NCBI GenBank assembly: GCA_015501585.1
Contig: JADNRY010000491.1
Location: forward strand, 1 to 44,298
DNA from: Rhodocollybia butyracea
Lineage: Eukaryota; Basidiomycota; Agaricomycetes; Agaricales; Omphalotaceae
Direction of reading: 5' to 3'
DNA: 44,298 nucleotides
The notes beneath the pieces were generated by a model. The model saw only the letters and a program-made list of their open reading frames with translations. It did no database searches and was not told the DNA's origin. The translations under genes and the position numbers were made by a program. Of the stretch, positions 1-10,989 are shown piece by piece; position 1 is the first letter of the stretch; each line of letters begins with the position of its first letter.

Positions 1-269
1 CTGAGAATGTGTACCCGACAGATATGGAAGAACATCTGTATCAACAATCGACGGATGGAGGTAGGCTGGTAAAAAGCCGCTTATACTGAGGGTGACACTG
101 TTATGTGTACAATGGTTATGTATATCCGCGTCTCGATATCTTTACTAGGTCGGTGGAACGTGTCGTGCCTTAGGGCCTTACCCTTTGCTCTGAAGTGATC
201 CTGTGATAGGTATACACATATAACAAAACACATCGCCATCTTCTCTCTACACCCCTCGTCTCTCCTGTC

Positions 270-1284
270 ATGAAGCAAGCTTCTCGAAAATTCATAGACC
301 TCATTCAGCAAGCCTCTTCAAAGTTCGCAAACTGGAATCCCCCTCATCTAATCGAGGTAAGCTGTACAATGTGTTCTTCAATCGATTACAATGATCCGCC
401 GTTTGAACGCTTGCACAGGTAGGAGATTATGGGGAAATCGATCGCGACACGGGCAAACTAGAAAAATCAGGCAACATCTACGACGGTACATGTGTGAATA
501 TTTCTGCCACCAAACTTGCAGCTCAGTATCCACCCGTCAAAAACCGCGCCAGTCTCTTAATTCAACGCACGCCCGACGTGCAGAATTTGGCGCTGGGGTC
601 GATGCGTGAGTCTGACCCGGTATTTTATATTTCCTACACTGACTTGAGAGGACAGCACTATTGCAGGGCTCGGAGATGCATCCTTGCAGGCCAAGTGGAA
701 TTTTGAAACGAAGCGCGCCGCCCTTCTGACCATGCACAATCCCGTCTCCATGACCATTCGAGATGCTTTCTTCGAGGCTTCCCGTAAAATCCCTTTTTTG
801 AAAAACAAGGACATGGTAATGAAGGTGCACCAGTGCTCCACATATGTCATGTACCTTTCAAACAAAAGTCAGTCTCCATGCACAAATGAAGGCTATTGAT
901 GCTCACATTGCGGGCCAGCCGCAGAGACTGTCCGCCTCGTCCTTCGTGCAAGCGGTCCCGCAAATGCAGCGAGAGGTGAGGCCAATGTCGGTTGGTGGAG
1001 CGACGGCGCATCGGGTATCTTTCAGAGAGCTTACCACCCTGAGAACATTTATACTCCGCTCTTCCGCGCCAAAAGAATCCGCAGACCAGGTTTGTTCAGA
1101 CGAGCAAGCCCTGGTTTTAATGAACCAGATGACAACGATCTGTGAGCGTCATACTACTACTGGCTAGATGAATGATCTTCCACTCACTCACGGATAAACC
1201 AGATGGGGCGATACCGAAGTTCCCTGGAATTATTTGGATGAAGACGGCGAGGAAGAGGAAGACGGAGATGAGGTGTATGAATGA
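270..1284 (+). CDS. Five-exon host gene, 257-aa protein of unknown family
   Basis: Exons 270-356, 419-605, 667-867, 925-1141 and 1203-1284 join through GT-AG introns of 57-62 bp to give 774 coding bases, exactly 258 codons including the stop. All junction phases agree, which strongly supports a real intact gene. The start is the first ATG, and the next residues are basic and helical (KQASRKFIDLIQQ). A segment VGDYGEIDRDTG...GNIYD follows. The middle is hydrophobic and basic, then comes GWWSDGASGIFQRAYHPENIY, a basic stretch (RAKRIRRPG) and a very acidic tail ending EEEEDGDEVYE. There is no signal peptide or clear membrane segment. I do not recognise the family. The size is similar to small fungal pore-forming or cell-death proteins, but nothing seen proves that. 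A decayed relative of exons 4-5 lies at 23765-23985. Confidence 0.75.
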
Positions 1285-1385
1285 GGATGGCACCGCCGGG
1301 GGATCATGGATATCGGGTAAATTCTCGGTGTAACATTATACAAATACACTTTTCTCCAAAGAGTTCTCAACCATCATTCCTACTA

Positions 1386-1830
1386 TTATTCAGGCTTGTT
1401 CTCAGCCTTTCTCTTCTCCTTGTCAGCAAAGGCTATGCCCTCTCGGTTGTCGAAACCCTCTGTCCATCCGACGTACCGACGAGCCCCTCTCTTCCTCCAA
1501 AGTTTATTCCGCTTACAATCATATAAACTTTTCGATTGGGCCTCACCCCACTACTCGGCGTTAGCTTCATTAAATTCTCATATTGTATCGATGTATGTAC
1601 AGACTTTACCTTTTCTACTGCGAATTACTTACATTACCAAGACCCATCTCTACCAGAAATAACTTCCCGCATTTGAAGTGATTTCGTCGTGCAATGATGA
1701 GGCCGGTCTATGAATTTCCACTCCTGGGGAATAGTATAAAAGTATGAAGGCCTCCACATCGGCCAAGGTTCAAGGGTAAAAGGAGCAGGTTCAACAACCA
1801 AACGAGGCCCGGATTGTCTTCAGGACGAAT
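1386..1830 (-). CDS. Possible 3' exons of a small minus-strand gene
   Basis: Two open stretches have protein-like composition on the minus strand. The upstream one (about 1830-1638) reads ...EPWPMWRPSYFYTIPQEWKF.... The downstream one (about 1550-1386) reads ...RKRGARRYVGWTEGFDN... and ends in a stop. Between them are a good donor (GTAAGT or GTAATG), a CTAAC branch-like site and AG acceptors, but I could not find a junction that joins both frames without a stop unless a late acceptor is used. It may be a genuine small gene, a decayed one or chance. The family is not recognised. Confidence 0.25.
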
Positions 1831-3504
1831 TGGAGCTATACAAGTTATACCATTGGAACCCATGGTTTCTGATTCTACTTTGTCAAGCTCAACACTCAAT
1901 GAAGGCAACGTCACCGTATTCCTTTCTTCTGTAAAGCCACGATTGAATCAAAGTTGGACATTATGCGCTTGACTGACCTTCACCACTACTGGATGCAGCA
2001 ACAGCATTGTTTCCTTGAGAAATTTTTACTTTGTGTGCTCATTCGAGGCAGCGACAGCAAATTTGACAACTCAGGGGGTATCGTATACCATCCTTCCAGT
2101 GGCTCATCTGACCTTCGGTCTACAAATCACTCTTTGTAAACATCGTATCTAACACACCAGATTTTCAACTTGCCTGAACTGTCATCCCTTTCGTCTTTCG
2201 CATTCTTCTCTCTTTGTCTCCGATTCTGTGACTACATCAACTTCTCATTTGGAACCAGCGGAAGCCAACATACTCTAAACCACCTCTGTTCAAAACGTCA
2301 TGGTCAATATATACAAGTAAAGCAATGCTTGTCAGTTCACGCACTTTAACTCGCTCCACATCCTTGCCTATGAACTGCGAGATTTTGTGATATCCGTAAG
2401 TTGAAGGATGATGGTTCTATGTGCCAGAATTATTACGCTCGACTACGTTAAAACCAACATGCATACCAGAGAAAAGAACGCATTCAGGTATGCTCTCTCC
2501 TGCTGACTGGGATAACGAGGAGTTTGTGACCTTTTTTTCCTCTAGACATTTGCCAACGTCGGTTGTTCAATCAAGAAATTAGAAAATGGCTCTACAGCCA
2601 GCAGTGTCCGCGGTTGAAGGAAACAGGAAAAGTTAAGCGACTTGATCTTCCAACAGCCATAAATTTTTAAAATACAAAGCTCCGACCACCCCTCCTGTTC
2701 CGAACTTCGTGTCGTAACATTGATTGACTTACGTTGTCTTTCTGAGGCACGTTCTTACACCACTTCCTTCCGTCCCTTTTCCATCAGCTTCGGCTCTGCT
2801 CGCGCCTACTACAATCTGAGAGTTAGCTCTACACCGTTAACACTGTACGATCCAGCTATGTTATTAGTTATATCTTGCATCTTACAAGTGACCCTTTCTG
2901 CTACTTCTGCGACCATAACCAGTATTCCCTTCCCATAAGTATTTCACTACCACAACGGCCAAGATCTTAACCAATTCATGCAATTCTTCAGCGCGTGCGG
3001 AATAACGACCACCAAACAACAGAACACCCATTACTTGTTGTTGAAAACTACAGCATTAGAAACTCCATCATCGACTACGTAGTACAATGCATCACGGTTA
3101 TCCGTAAAACATATCAAACATATATGACTCGGAATGCGATAACCAGCTTTGACATTAGTCGATCACCGTTCCTGAGAAATTTGTCGTTACTTCCTGACGT
3201 CTCCATCTCGTCGACTTACACATATCCACCCATCCCGAAGACACGCATCTCAACTTGACCTTCCAAACGAAGTCTTTATCATGGTTCTTGAAAATCTACA
3301 TACCGAAGGTAACTGATCACTTGAACAATAGCACACCTTTTAACGAGGAACTAGACACCTTGCGCTCCTATATCGCTCAATCGTCATTTCTGGTCTTTAC
3401 ACTCTGAGCGTGTACAGTACCATTGGGGAGGGCTTCTTTCAGTATCTTTGTCGGATGACCGCCGGCTGTGGGTGGCTAGTAGCCAATCTGGTGCGGTACC
3501 TCTA
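1831..3504. other. Intergenic stretch, no gene recognised
   Basis: AT-moderate sequence with only short open frames on either strand. None has recognisable motifs or consistent splice structure. No repeats shared with the rest of the window were noticed. Confidence 0.4.
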
Positions 3505-6031
3505 TTACGGCGATCGATTTCTCTTGTAGGTGGGGCCGTCTCGTTGAATACTAACAGGCTTTGATCTCTTCCTCTTCTTTCCCTGCGCAAACGCGTTCGC
3601 GCTTTTGAGGTCATGCCCAGGTCTTCTTTTCGCACTTTGAAGATTTGCACAATCCAGTTTTCGGATGTGAATGCTTCCTCTGCCGGGGGACGAGCGAACG
3701 AGAACAAACGAGTGAGTATAAAGTCAAAACATTGAAAATTGAAATGGAAGTACACATACCGACATAGTCCAATGTAGGCCCAATCTTTGGAATATTTTGA
3801 TTCCTAACACGGTCAACGGTGAAAGCTCTCCAAACCTACATAGCACGGTGAATGACAACCTCAGTTATATTTTTCTCCAACAACGCCAAAGAAACCAAAA
3901 GGGTACCGGTAATAACTCATCTTAGACATCAAACTGTTCTTCATAGCGTCACTAGCACGGTCATCAACCCGATATTCCCCAGTCAGTGTAAGGTAATTGA
4001 GCTCCTGGATCACATCGGGCGATACTCCCTGCCCGATCCCAGCCATCCAAAAGAACTTGTTGATATCGTCGCCGGAGTAACCGAGAAGACTACTGAAGAT
4101 AAAAGCATAGTCGACGTTGTGTTGGCGCAGGATGGGGTAGGCGATTTCTTCAGGGGAAGACAATGGCTCCTCCGACGGTGGCGATGTGGGCTAGAACACA
4201 CGATTAGATCAGTTGGAAGATATAAGAAGCAAAGGAACTTACTATTATTCCAAGTGTTATTATCCACCGACATTCCGTAATCCCACCGGCACATCACGAC
4301 GACATCTTGGGGAGTGTTCATCCTCAACCAGTAATACGCCTCCCAGTAATCATCGATGAGATAATGCTACCGTCGGGATTCGAAGACGGGAGAACAACGG
4401 AGGGAGAGGCGTAGGCGTTGGCGATTACCCAGGTGCGGTGAAAAACAAAGTAGACAAGCATTCCGATGGCGTTAAGGATGATGACATGACGAGCATCGGC
4501 GCCCCAGATTCTCTTGTTTCATAGAAGAGGATCTCAAGGAAGAAGATTTGGCGGCATTGATGTCGTTCATGGCATAAGATGTGGAAACTCCAGTACCGTT
4601 CGCCCGTTCGCAGAGGAGTCTCCATTCCTTTCGTTTTCTGGTACAGCGGGTCCTGCAACATCGGCGTAGATATCCAACAAAGTGGACAACACGACCGCTG
4701 CGCTGGCGCAAACGACTGGAGTGAGCGTGAGCATAAGACAGACCATGAGGCCAGCAAAGTACAATGCGACGACAGTGTAGATGATGACAAAAATGTGCTC
4801 GTCAGAAACACAAGACGACTCCAGCAGGGAAGAGGAAGATCACTGGAGGTCCATGAAGAAGGAAGGCTAGGCAGTTAGTTGATGGTCTGAGACGGAAGTG
4901 ATGATAGGGTTGTACCTGCGCGTTTTTATCAGCATGACGTTTCATAAGCACAGAAGTTGAACTTACTTTTTCCCGTAATCCCGTATCCCAAAGCGAGTAG
5001 AACCATCCAGTCCAGGGTGCGATCCATCCTTTATAGGTCATCACAATAAAGACACCTGCACCGAGGAGACCCATGGTAATGACCGAGACCGGCGACAGGT
5101 CTTGGAACTGCTTCGAACTCAAATCACTCCTCACTAAGCTCGCGAAAGCGACGATTTGCAGCAAACCAAAGACGCCGAGGGAACCCATATGCTCGGGAGT
5201 CCTGACAGGCTGGAAACCTACAAATGGCACTTGCATCGAAGACGATGCACCGATAGCTACCATGAGCTGACGTACAACCTTCCGCTAAACCGTCCCATAA
5301 GAAGCAGGACTGGTGAGTGAACAGGAATCATGTTGGTAGTGAAAGCGTATCCACCCCAGGCGATGACCATGTACAAGTAACACGAAGGCGAGGGCAGAAG
5401 AGTGCGACGATCCGGAGATAAAAGATGGTCATGAGAAGCAAGAAGGCGATAGCTTCGTTATCGTATGAGCCTGCGACCGAGCGGGAGATGTAACCTGGAA
5501 CGATGCCAATGAACGCAGCGGCGAGGAGCCCTGCGCTAGAGTCCTTCATTTCAGTGGTGAACCTAGGTTGACGTTTGTCAATACAGAAAAAGACAAAAAT
5601 AGATATGGTGTACATGTACGTAGCGCAAGCAGTAAGCGCACTGAATCCCGGAGCGAGCAGGACACAGGTGTTTTGGATATCGACAAGGAGGTTAAAGTAG
5701 TGGAGAAAGTTGTAGATGACGCTGCTGGTACCGGTAGCCATGAGTCCAAGATAGACTGTGCCGCCGATGACACAGCCAAGAGAATATCATGCCGTTGGAT
5801 CAAACCGATTCCAGAATTCCTGTAGCAAAATAAGATAGAAAGAAAGGAGCAAGAAATCCAGACGTACATAAAAGCCTTTTGCAGCTAGTACTCCTCTTCC
5901 TCTTTCCTTCAACCTATACTTCCGCACTAGCGAGGCAGACCCGAATCAAGACCAAAGGCGACGATGCGCAGCAGAGACGCGGCACTGGCGACAGTGGTCA
6001 GTGAAACATTGTTAGAGAAGACTGTCGACAT
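3505..6031 (-). pseudogene. STT3: Decayed STT3 copy (oligosaccharyltransferase catalytic subunit)
   Basis: STT3 is the ER multispanning membrane enzyme that transfers the lipid-linked glycan to Asn-X-Ser/Thr. Family blocks appear in order on the minus strand: [52 protein letters not shown]...[32 protein letters not shown] and a lysine/arginine-rich C-terminus. Introns remain (for example GTACAT...CTAG near 5580-5620 and GTAAGT...CTAG near 4190-4245). Lesions are numerous. The first luminal loop with the acidic EFDPWFN-type site is missing. A TGA replaces Trp in the FDPTAWYPLG block (near 5790). A deletion and frame change sit near 5265. The WWDYGYQ active-site motif is CRWDYG with about 11 following residues gone (near 4285). 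One extra T shifts frame near 4160, and another shift precedes the C-terminus (near 3620). It cannot make a functional transferase; the working gene should lie elsewhere. Confidence 0.85.
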
Positions 6032-6218
6032 GGCTGAAGGTGAAAGGGAAAAGTCTTGTTATAGCGAATTTTTTGTCATCGTGTCAGAGTATATGTGGAT
6101 GAAATAGAACAGGAAGATATTCAGTGCAGTAGGAACGCTAATGCTACCAGCTTGAGAACGACAAGTATGTGGAAGAGATTCAAATATTGTTCAACAAACG
6201 GAACAGATAAGCGCTTAG

Positions 6219-6223
6219 GTGCT
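6219..6223. repeat. Target site duplication GTGCT (left)
   Basis: GTGCT immediately precedes the 5' LTR and is repeated exactly at 11131-11135 after the 3' LTR. This proves one insertion event for the enclosed element. Confidence 0.9.
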
Positions 6224-6364
6224 TGTAACGGACCGGTCGTTCGGACCGTCCATTCCCGTCGTATATAAGTACTCTAGGTATCGTACTTTGTGTTTTCTTT
6301 AGTCTTATTCGAAACCAGCGCTATCCCTGTCATTTCGAGTGAACTCTTCTGTGACTCCGTCACA
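6224..6364 (+). repeat. 5' LTR (141 bp) of gag-only element
   Basis: TG...CA ends, with a TATATAAG box at about 6262-6269. It matches 10990-11130 except for two CpG-type differences. Confidence 0.9.
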
Positions 6365-6520
6365 TTTTTTTGACAAAACAGTGACTACTTTCAACAAAAC
6401 AACAAAACTCTCTCGTCGTTGCCCGGAACCCCCCTCAGCTTGATCACCTGAGGTCCTCTCTGACTTCGACGACCTCTCTTACCTCTCTCTCTCTTCAAAA
6501 TTTTATCTCAAAATTTTCCT

Positions 6521-8294
6521 ATGGCCGGAAAAACTTACAACACCAGGTCCAAAGTTGTACCGACCGGTACAACTCAAGCCGAAGTGAGTATCACTTTAGG
6601 AAAAACTAATGGCCCACCCACAGGTACGGAAAACAGCGTGCGGGTTCCCAGGACCCCTGATAGTAGGCGCTTATGACATGTGGAGGTTCGGATAAAAATG
6701 GTCCAAATTTTGGCCAAATCACATATTTTTGTTCGGATAAAAGTGACCACCGCAGGTGGAAGTTGTGCAAAAGTTCGGATAATTTTGGCCAGTTTCGGAA
6801 GGTAGTTAGCTTAGAAGGGTCAAGTAGGGTCAGATTTTGAATGATTTTTGAGTGATTTCTGGCTCCAGGTGCATCAAATAACTAAGAACCACAGCCGCTG
6901 AACTGATTTTTCCAGCCAATTTTGTGAGATTTTACGCCTCTACAGGCAGAAAAATCCGGCCCGGGACCAGGCTATGTACAAGTTCGGATAAAAACTAGGT
7001 CAAAAGTGAAAATTTGGTTCGGATAAAAACTGGCGCCCCCATACATGTCATCTTCACCTATTATCAGGGGTCCTGGGTTCCCCCCCACGCTGCACCGCAG
7101 GCTGTTGCCGTCAGTCAGGTCGGGGTCAGGGACAGTGTTTCCATTGTGAACACTGTTGCTCCTCAGCCGGTCACCCAGTCTCGAAAGCCTCGAGGTAAAG
7201 CTGGGCCCAGGGAACTGGTGCCTAATGCGAGAGCATTGGGCGCCAGCTCCAATACTGGTCCCCCCTCCGCTTTGGAAGCGAGGGATTTAGCTATTGCTTT
7301 TAAATTAGCTAGTTTGGAGAATAAAATTAATTCTTCATTGGAGTTATCTACATCGGAGAACGATGAGCAAGGAGCTTGGACTACTGTCCACGCTCATAAA
7401 TCTAAGAGCCTCGAGAATCTCAAGGACATGAGGCCTCGAAAATTGAATTTAATTTCTAGTGTGCTCATGAATCAACAACGAGCTAAGTACTAGTAGGGCG
7501 ATGGAGCATGCTATGACTCCAGCGCGGAATGAATCTATTCAGAAAACGAATAAGATTTTTATACAGCAGCAGCGGTTGCGCAACCGTCCTGCTTCCCCAA
7601 AGCCGACTCCAGGCATGTCATATATCTCCAAAGGCAAATTCATTGATCGAACGGCGAAATCAGTGATACTGAGCTTGACATTGAAGCTCAGCGCGCGGCA
7701 CTCGAGAATTGGAATGATGTCAGGGACATCATCGCCAAATCCAATTCGGGGGCCGTGGATAGCAACTCGGAGAGCAAAGCATCTGCTGCCGTGTCGCGCA
7801 GGAGGTCCTTGAGTGGATCTACAAAATCTAAGCTTCGTAAGAGGAAGCAGCAGAAGGCTGTCTCCGAGTCTGAGTCTTCCGATGACTCACTTCCTAAAAA
7901 GACTTCCCGCAAGGCGGATGCCAAGCCCCTTCGGGATGCTTTCAAGAGCAAAACCCCGGCTCCAGACCGCAAGTCTGCGCAGCCGGTGAAGCAACTCCCG
8001 CGTAATAGTATTATTGCACGTGCGATTGAAACTACAGAGGACGACCATAAGAAGGTCTCCTCCTCTGGTAGAAAAGGTCATTGCGTACCTTCTGGTTCTT
8101 CGAGCTCTGACTCTAGCTCTGACAGCAAGTCATCTAGCTCACCTTCAGGTGGCCCTGATGGCCCGTCCAGCTCAGAGTCTGACTCGGAGTCTTCATCTGA
8201 TACTTCTAGTGCTCCTTCCTCTAGCTGCCGTCATGGCCGGGGGCATAAGCATAAAGGTATTTGTTCTGCTCGACGGAAGGAGGCGCAAGTCTAG
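6521..8294 (+). pseudogene. Gag N-terminal region, split by a MITE and frameshifts
   Basis: The frame opens at ATG 6521 (MAGKTYNTRSKVV...) and reaches RVP, where a 425-bp MITE (6650-7074) interrupts it. Removing the MITE and one copy of its 8-bp target duplication restores the frame as RVPPHAAPQ..., continuing to a stop at 7491-7493. Coding then continues in another frame (7493 to about 7650), returns to the first frame (LDIEAQRAALENWNDVRD, then a Ser/Glu-rich segment) and stops at 8294, just after the downstream gag frame takes over near 8280. This looks like at least three indels. The region is Ser-, Lys- and Glu-rich and has NLS-like RRRSLSGSTKSKLRKRK. It is probably the disordered N-terminal part of Gag. 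Some indels could be assembly errors. Confidence 0.6.
6642..7082. mobile_element. 425-bp MITE (6650-7074) with 8-bp target duplication
   Basis: The element runs 6650-7074 between two copies of GGGTTCCC (6642-6649 and 7075-7082). The ends form an imperfect inverted repeat of about 30 bp starting AGGACCCCTGATA. Internally GTTCGGATAA recurs five times in the same orientation (near 6686, 6732, 6774, 6983 and 7018), like the subterminal transposase-binding repeats of hAT elements. An 8-bp duplication also fits hAT. There is no coding capacity, so it is a non-autonomous derivative. It sits inside the gag frame of the LTR element and is therefore younger than that coding sequence. Confidence 0.8.
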
Positions 8295-10098
8295 GGATTC
8301 TCGACCACGTACCAGGCCTCCTAACCCGCAGAAATACAATGGTGCGGTGGATGCGGAGAAATACCACCAATTCGTGATGCAAGCAAATCAGTATTGTAAG
8401 CAGGGACAAATTGCCAGGGAGGATCATGTTTACATGGTGTCCACTTTCACCACTGGCAAAGCAATGTCTTTCTTTATACAGAAGGTTGCCGCGCGCCATA
8501 GTAGATGGTCTCTGAAGAAATACTTCGAGGGACTTTTCAATTTCTGCTTTCCCTTGAACTACCGTTCTCAGTTGCGGAATAAGATACGGCACTCGTACCA
8601 GGATGGTCGCTCTGTTTCCGAGTACATGTATGAGCTTGGGAATATGATGAGTCTCGTCGGAGACATTGGCAGACGTGACCGAGTTGTCAAACTGTGGGAT
8701 GGTTTGGACAAATGCATCCGACAGGAGCTGCATCGTGCTGAGTTTAGTAAAGAAATTCATTCTTGGGGACAAATAGTTTGTAAAGCTGAATTAATCGAAA
8801 TGGGCGACTTCGAGGACTGGTCAGAACAGTCTGGCTCTGAAGAAGCAATGTCTAATCATGACTCACAATCCAATCTCCATGATAAATCCAGTAGTGGCAG
8901 TAGTTCTCCCGCTGGAAATCCTTGTCGGGATAATGGCCGTTCCGAATCTCCTAATACGCTGCCGAATCCTTCAAAGTCCCAGACGTCTGCCCTGCAGGCT
9001 AATCAGGATGTTGGTCAACGTCACCATAGGAGGTTTCGTGGTGACTCACAAAATAAGAACCAGAATAGAGGGCGTGACTCACGAGCTCGTAATGGTCGGG
9101 ATGGGTCCTGCTATAGGTGCGGCGAGCAAGGTCACTTTGCGCGGCAATGTCCCATGGATGACATTGTCGAGTCTGGGCGTGACAATCCTCTTGAATTGAC
9201 TGCGCGTGGAATGCAGTTTGCATTGCGTGACGACTCAGCTGAACTATGTGCTCAGCTTTCGGAAATCCAGGAGGTGCATGAACTTACTTTGCGCATGCTG
9301 CACTTTAGGTTTGCAGATGACACCTCTGACACGTTGGAGAGCTTGTCCGACTTTGGTTCGAATGCTGGTGCCTCTGACAGAGACACTGAGCCACCTGGCC
9401 TATTGCCTGTAAGCATTTCGGAGTCTGAGGATAGCACACTGTGGCTATTGTCGAACTTACCATATTCCAAATTAGTCTGGACCAGCAGCGATGAACTACC
9501 ATTTTGTTGCTTGGTTTCCAGCTTGGGATACAATAGTGGCGACGTACCGGACCCTATGTCCGAGAATGAGGTTAACTTCAGGGAAGGCAACCTCAGGCGG
9601 CAGTGCTCGGATTCCAATTCGGAAGGCGGGGAAGGTGGAAGTGAACCAAACTTTCAGACTTCGCTGCAACAGTGTCATGCAGTAGCTGCTGACGATACGA
9701 GGGCATTGGTTACTGCAAGGTCTAGGCGTGAGCAGGAGCGGAACATCGGTGATGCGGCTCAAGCTCGATCGGAATACTCTATCTTTGATGAGTTTGCGGG
9801 TCGGGGGGCTTGTACTTGGTCCTGCCTCTTGGTGGCTGCCGAGGATGATTTAGGTCGTCCTGAAATATCTTCTGCTCAGATGGAGTGTCGATTTCATGTT
9901 CTTGGACCGCGTATACTGGTCCAGGAGGGCGGGAGTGCATCGAGTACTTCTAAAACCGATAACACCGTGAATTTGAACAAATTTAATTCTATTATTGCGT
10001 CTACTGCAGTAAACAGTGAGCAAAACCTCGAAAATAATGGAGAAAAAACTCACCATAAAACTTCCTGCTCAAGGAAAGGTGCTTGCACGTCGTGGTGA
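8275..10098 (+). CDS. Gag core and CCHC zinc knuckle of the gag-only element
   Basis: An open frame runs through 8014-10098, but coherent Gag sequence begins near 8275 after a frameshift from the upstream segment. The retrotransposon capsid domain is seen at about 8325-8820 (NPQKYNGAVDAEKYHQF, then TGKAMSFF, SVSEYMYELGNMMSLVG and related blocks). A zinc knuckle CYRCGEQGHFARQC lies at about 9112-9153 (C-x2-C-x4-H-x4-C), preceded by a basic Arg/Gly-rich stretch, as in nucleocapsid. Where a protease and pol would normally begin, about 300 residues of acidic, Ser-rich sequence with no enzyme motif follow. The start codon is uncertain because of the upstream frameshifts. Confidence 0.75.
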   Translation, partial: GRRRKSRDSRPRTRPPNPQKYNGAVDAEKYHQFVMQANQYCKQGQIAREDHVYMVSTFTTGKAMSFFIQKVAARHSRWSLKKYFEGLFNFCFPLNYRSQLRNKIRHSYQDGRSVSEYMYELGNMMSLVGDIGRRDRVVKLWDGLDKCIRQELHRAEFSKEIHSWGQIVCKAELIEMGDFEDWSEQSGSEEAMSNHDSQSNLHDKSSSGSSSPAGNPCRDNGRSESPNTLPNPSKSQTSALQANQDVGQRHHRRFRGDSQNKNQNRGRDSRARNGRDGSCYRCGEQGHFARQCPMDDIVESGRDNPLELTARGMQFALRDDSAELCAQLSEIQEVHELTLRMLHFRFADDTSDTLESLSDFGSNAGASDRDTEPPGLLPVSISESEDSTLWLLSNLPYSKLVWTSSDELPFCCLVSSLGYNSGDVPDPMSENEVNFREGNLRRQCSDSNSEGGEGGSEPNFQTSLQQCHAVAADDTRALVTARSRREQERNIGDAAQARSEYSIFDEFAGRGACTWSCLLVAAEDDLGRPEISSAQMECRFHVLGPRILVQEGGSASSTSKTDNTVNLNKFNSIIASTAVNSEQNLENNGEKTHHKTSCSRKGACTSW

Positions 10099-10792
10099 AG
10101 GAGATAGCTTAGATAGAGTCTCAAGTTCGCCGCCTGTCAACCCTGACAGCATGGGCGTTAATACGGGCGCTCGTCCGTACAATCTATCGGACGCTACGCT
10201 TTTGAGCGTGCCAAGCCATTCCTACAATGGTTTCGGCCGTTATTCAGAAATCCCATTCCCCATGCCCGCCGATCCCACTTATACACTGAATAACATGCAC
10301 TTCCCCTTCTCAAAATTCGGGACTCTCGGCTGTGGCAAAATCGACGGCATCATTCCCCATACCATTTATTCCCCCCAGCTAGTCCTTCACTTCATTGATC
10401 ATGGTCCTTGCCGTTACTGCCTTATAACCTGGTATCTTGTCTATTACAAGAGTTGGGCAAAGGATTTTAACGGCGAGGACCTCGGGCATGAATTCACTTT
10501 TGCTGATTGGGGGGATGTGTGCAACATCCATTACCTTGACACGGAATCCCCTCCTCCTGCCTTATTCAGCGTCGACGAGTGCAATTGTTTTGCCCCGGGC
10601 AGGCGTATCCGCCCCGGCTGTGTGGAGATTCGGGAAGAGGAGCGTAAGCGTCTCCGAGACGCCGGCACGTTCTATACTGGGATTGTCATGGATAGGCAGA
10701 TGGGGACCAAGGAGTGTCGTGCGGGAAAGAACACTTCTGATGCAGCAGCGGGACACAAGAGGAGCAGGGGTCTCCGCTTCACTGGCAAATAG
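10037..10792 (+). CDS. Second ORF of the gag-only element, unknown protein (251 aa)
   Basis: The first ATG of the frame is at 10037, overlapping the gag frame end (10098) by about 60 bp in the +1 frame, the position where pol frames start in many retroelements. The product has no DTG/DSG, YxDD or DDE motif. It has an N-terminal Ser/Pro-rich part, then a compact region rich in aromatic residues and Cys (FSKFGTLGCGKIDGI, FIDHGPCRYCLITWYLVYYKSW, FTFADWGDVCNIHYL). A basic C-terminus follows (REEERKRLRDAGTFYTG, then KRSRG). I do not recognise it. An intact 250-codon frame next to a damaged gag suggests either recent acquisition or chance survival. Confidence 0.5.
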   Translation: MEKKLTIKLPAQGKVLARRGEGDSLDRVSSSPPVNPDSMGVNTGARPYNLSDATLLSVPSHSYNGFGRYSEIPFPMPADPTYTLNNMHFPFSKFGTLGCGKIDGIIPHTIYSPQLVLHFIDHGPCRYCLITWYLVYYKSWAKDFNGEDLGHEFTFADWGDVCNIHYLDTESPPPALFSVDECNCFAPGRRIRPGCVEIREEERKRLRDAGTFYTGIVMDRQMGTKECRAGKNTSDAAAGHKRSRGLRFTGK

Positions 10793-10989
10793 ATTGCCAA
10801 CACGTCGGGATCTCTTCCCATTCTCGGACCCAATACGGTCCTTCCACTCATTCACTTGTTTCTATCTGAAAAACCCTCTATAAAATCCGAAAAATTTTCT
10901 GTTACACCCAAGTCACTCTTTTATTATTCTGTTTTACTCCTGTGTTGTGTGCTACTTTGTGTGTGGTCTTCGTAGACCAGGAGGGCGTA

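Noticed and set aside
1281..1662. Plus-strand open frames downstream of the first gene
   Set aside because: No codon pattern or splice logic; the minus strand looks more protein-like here.
8014..8280. First 90 codons of the long gag frame as Gag sequence
   Set aside because: The other frame (Ser/Glu-rich, continuous with upstream Gag) is the likely coding one until about 8275; the 8014 start is an artefact of the open frame.
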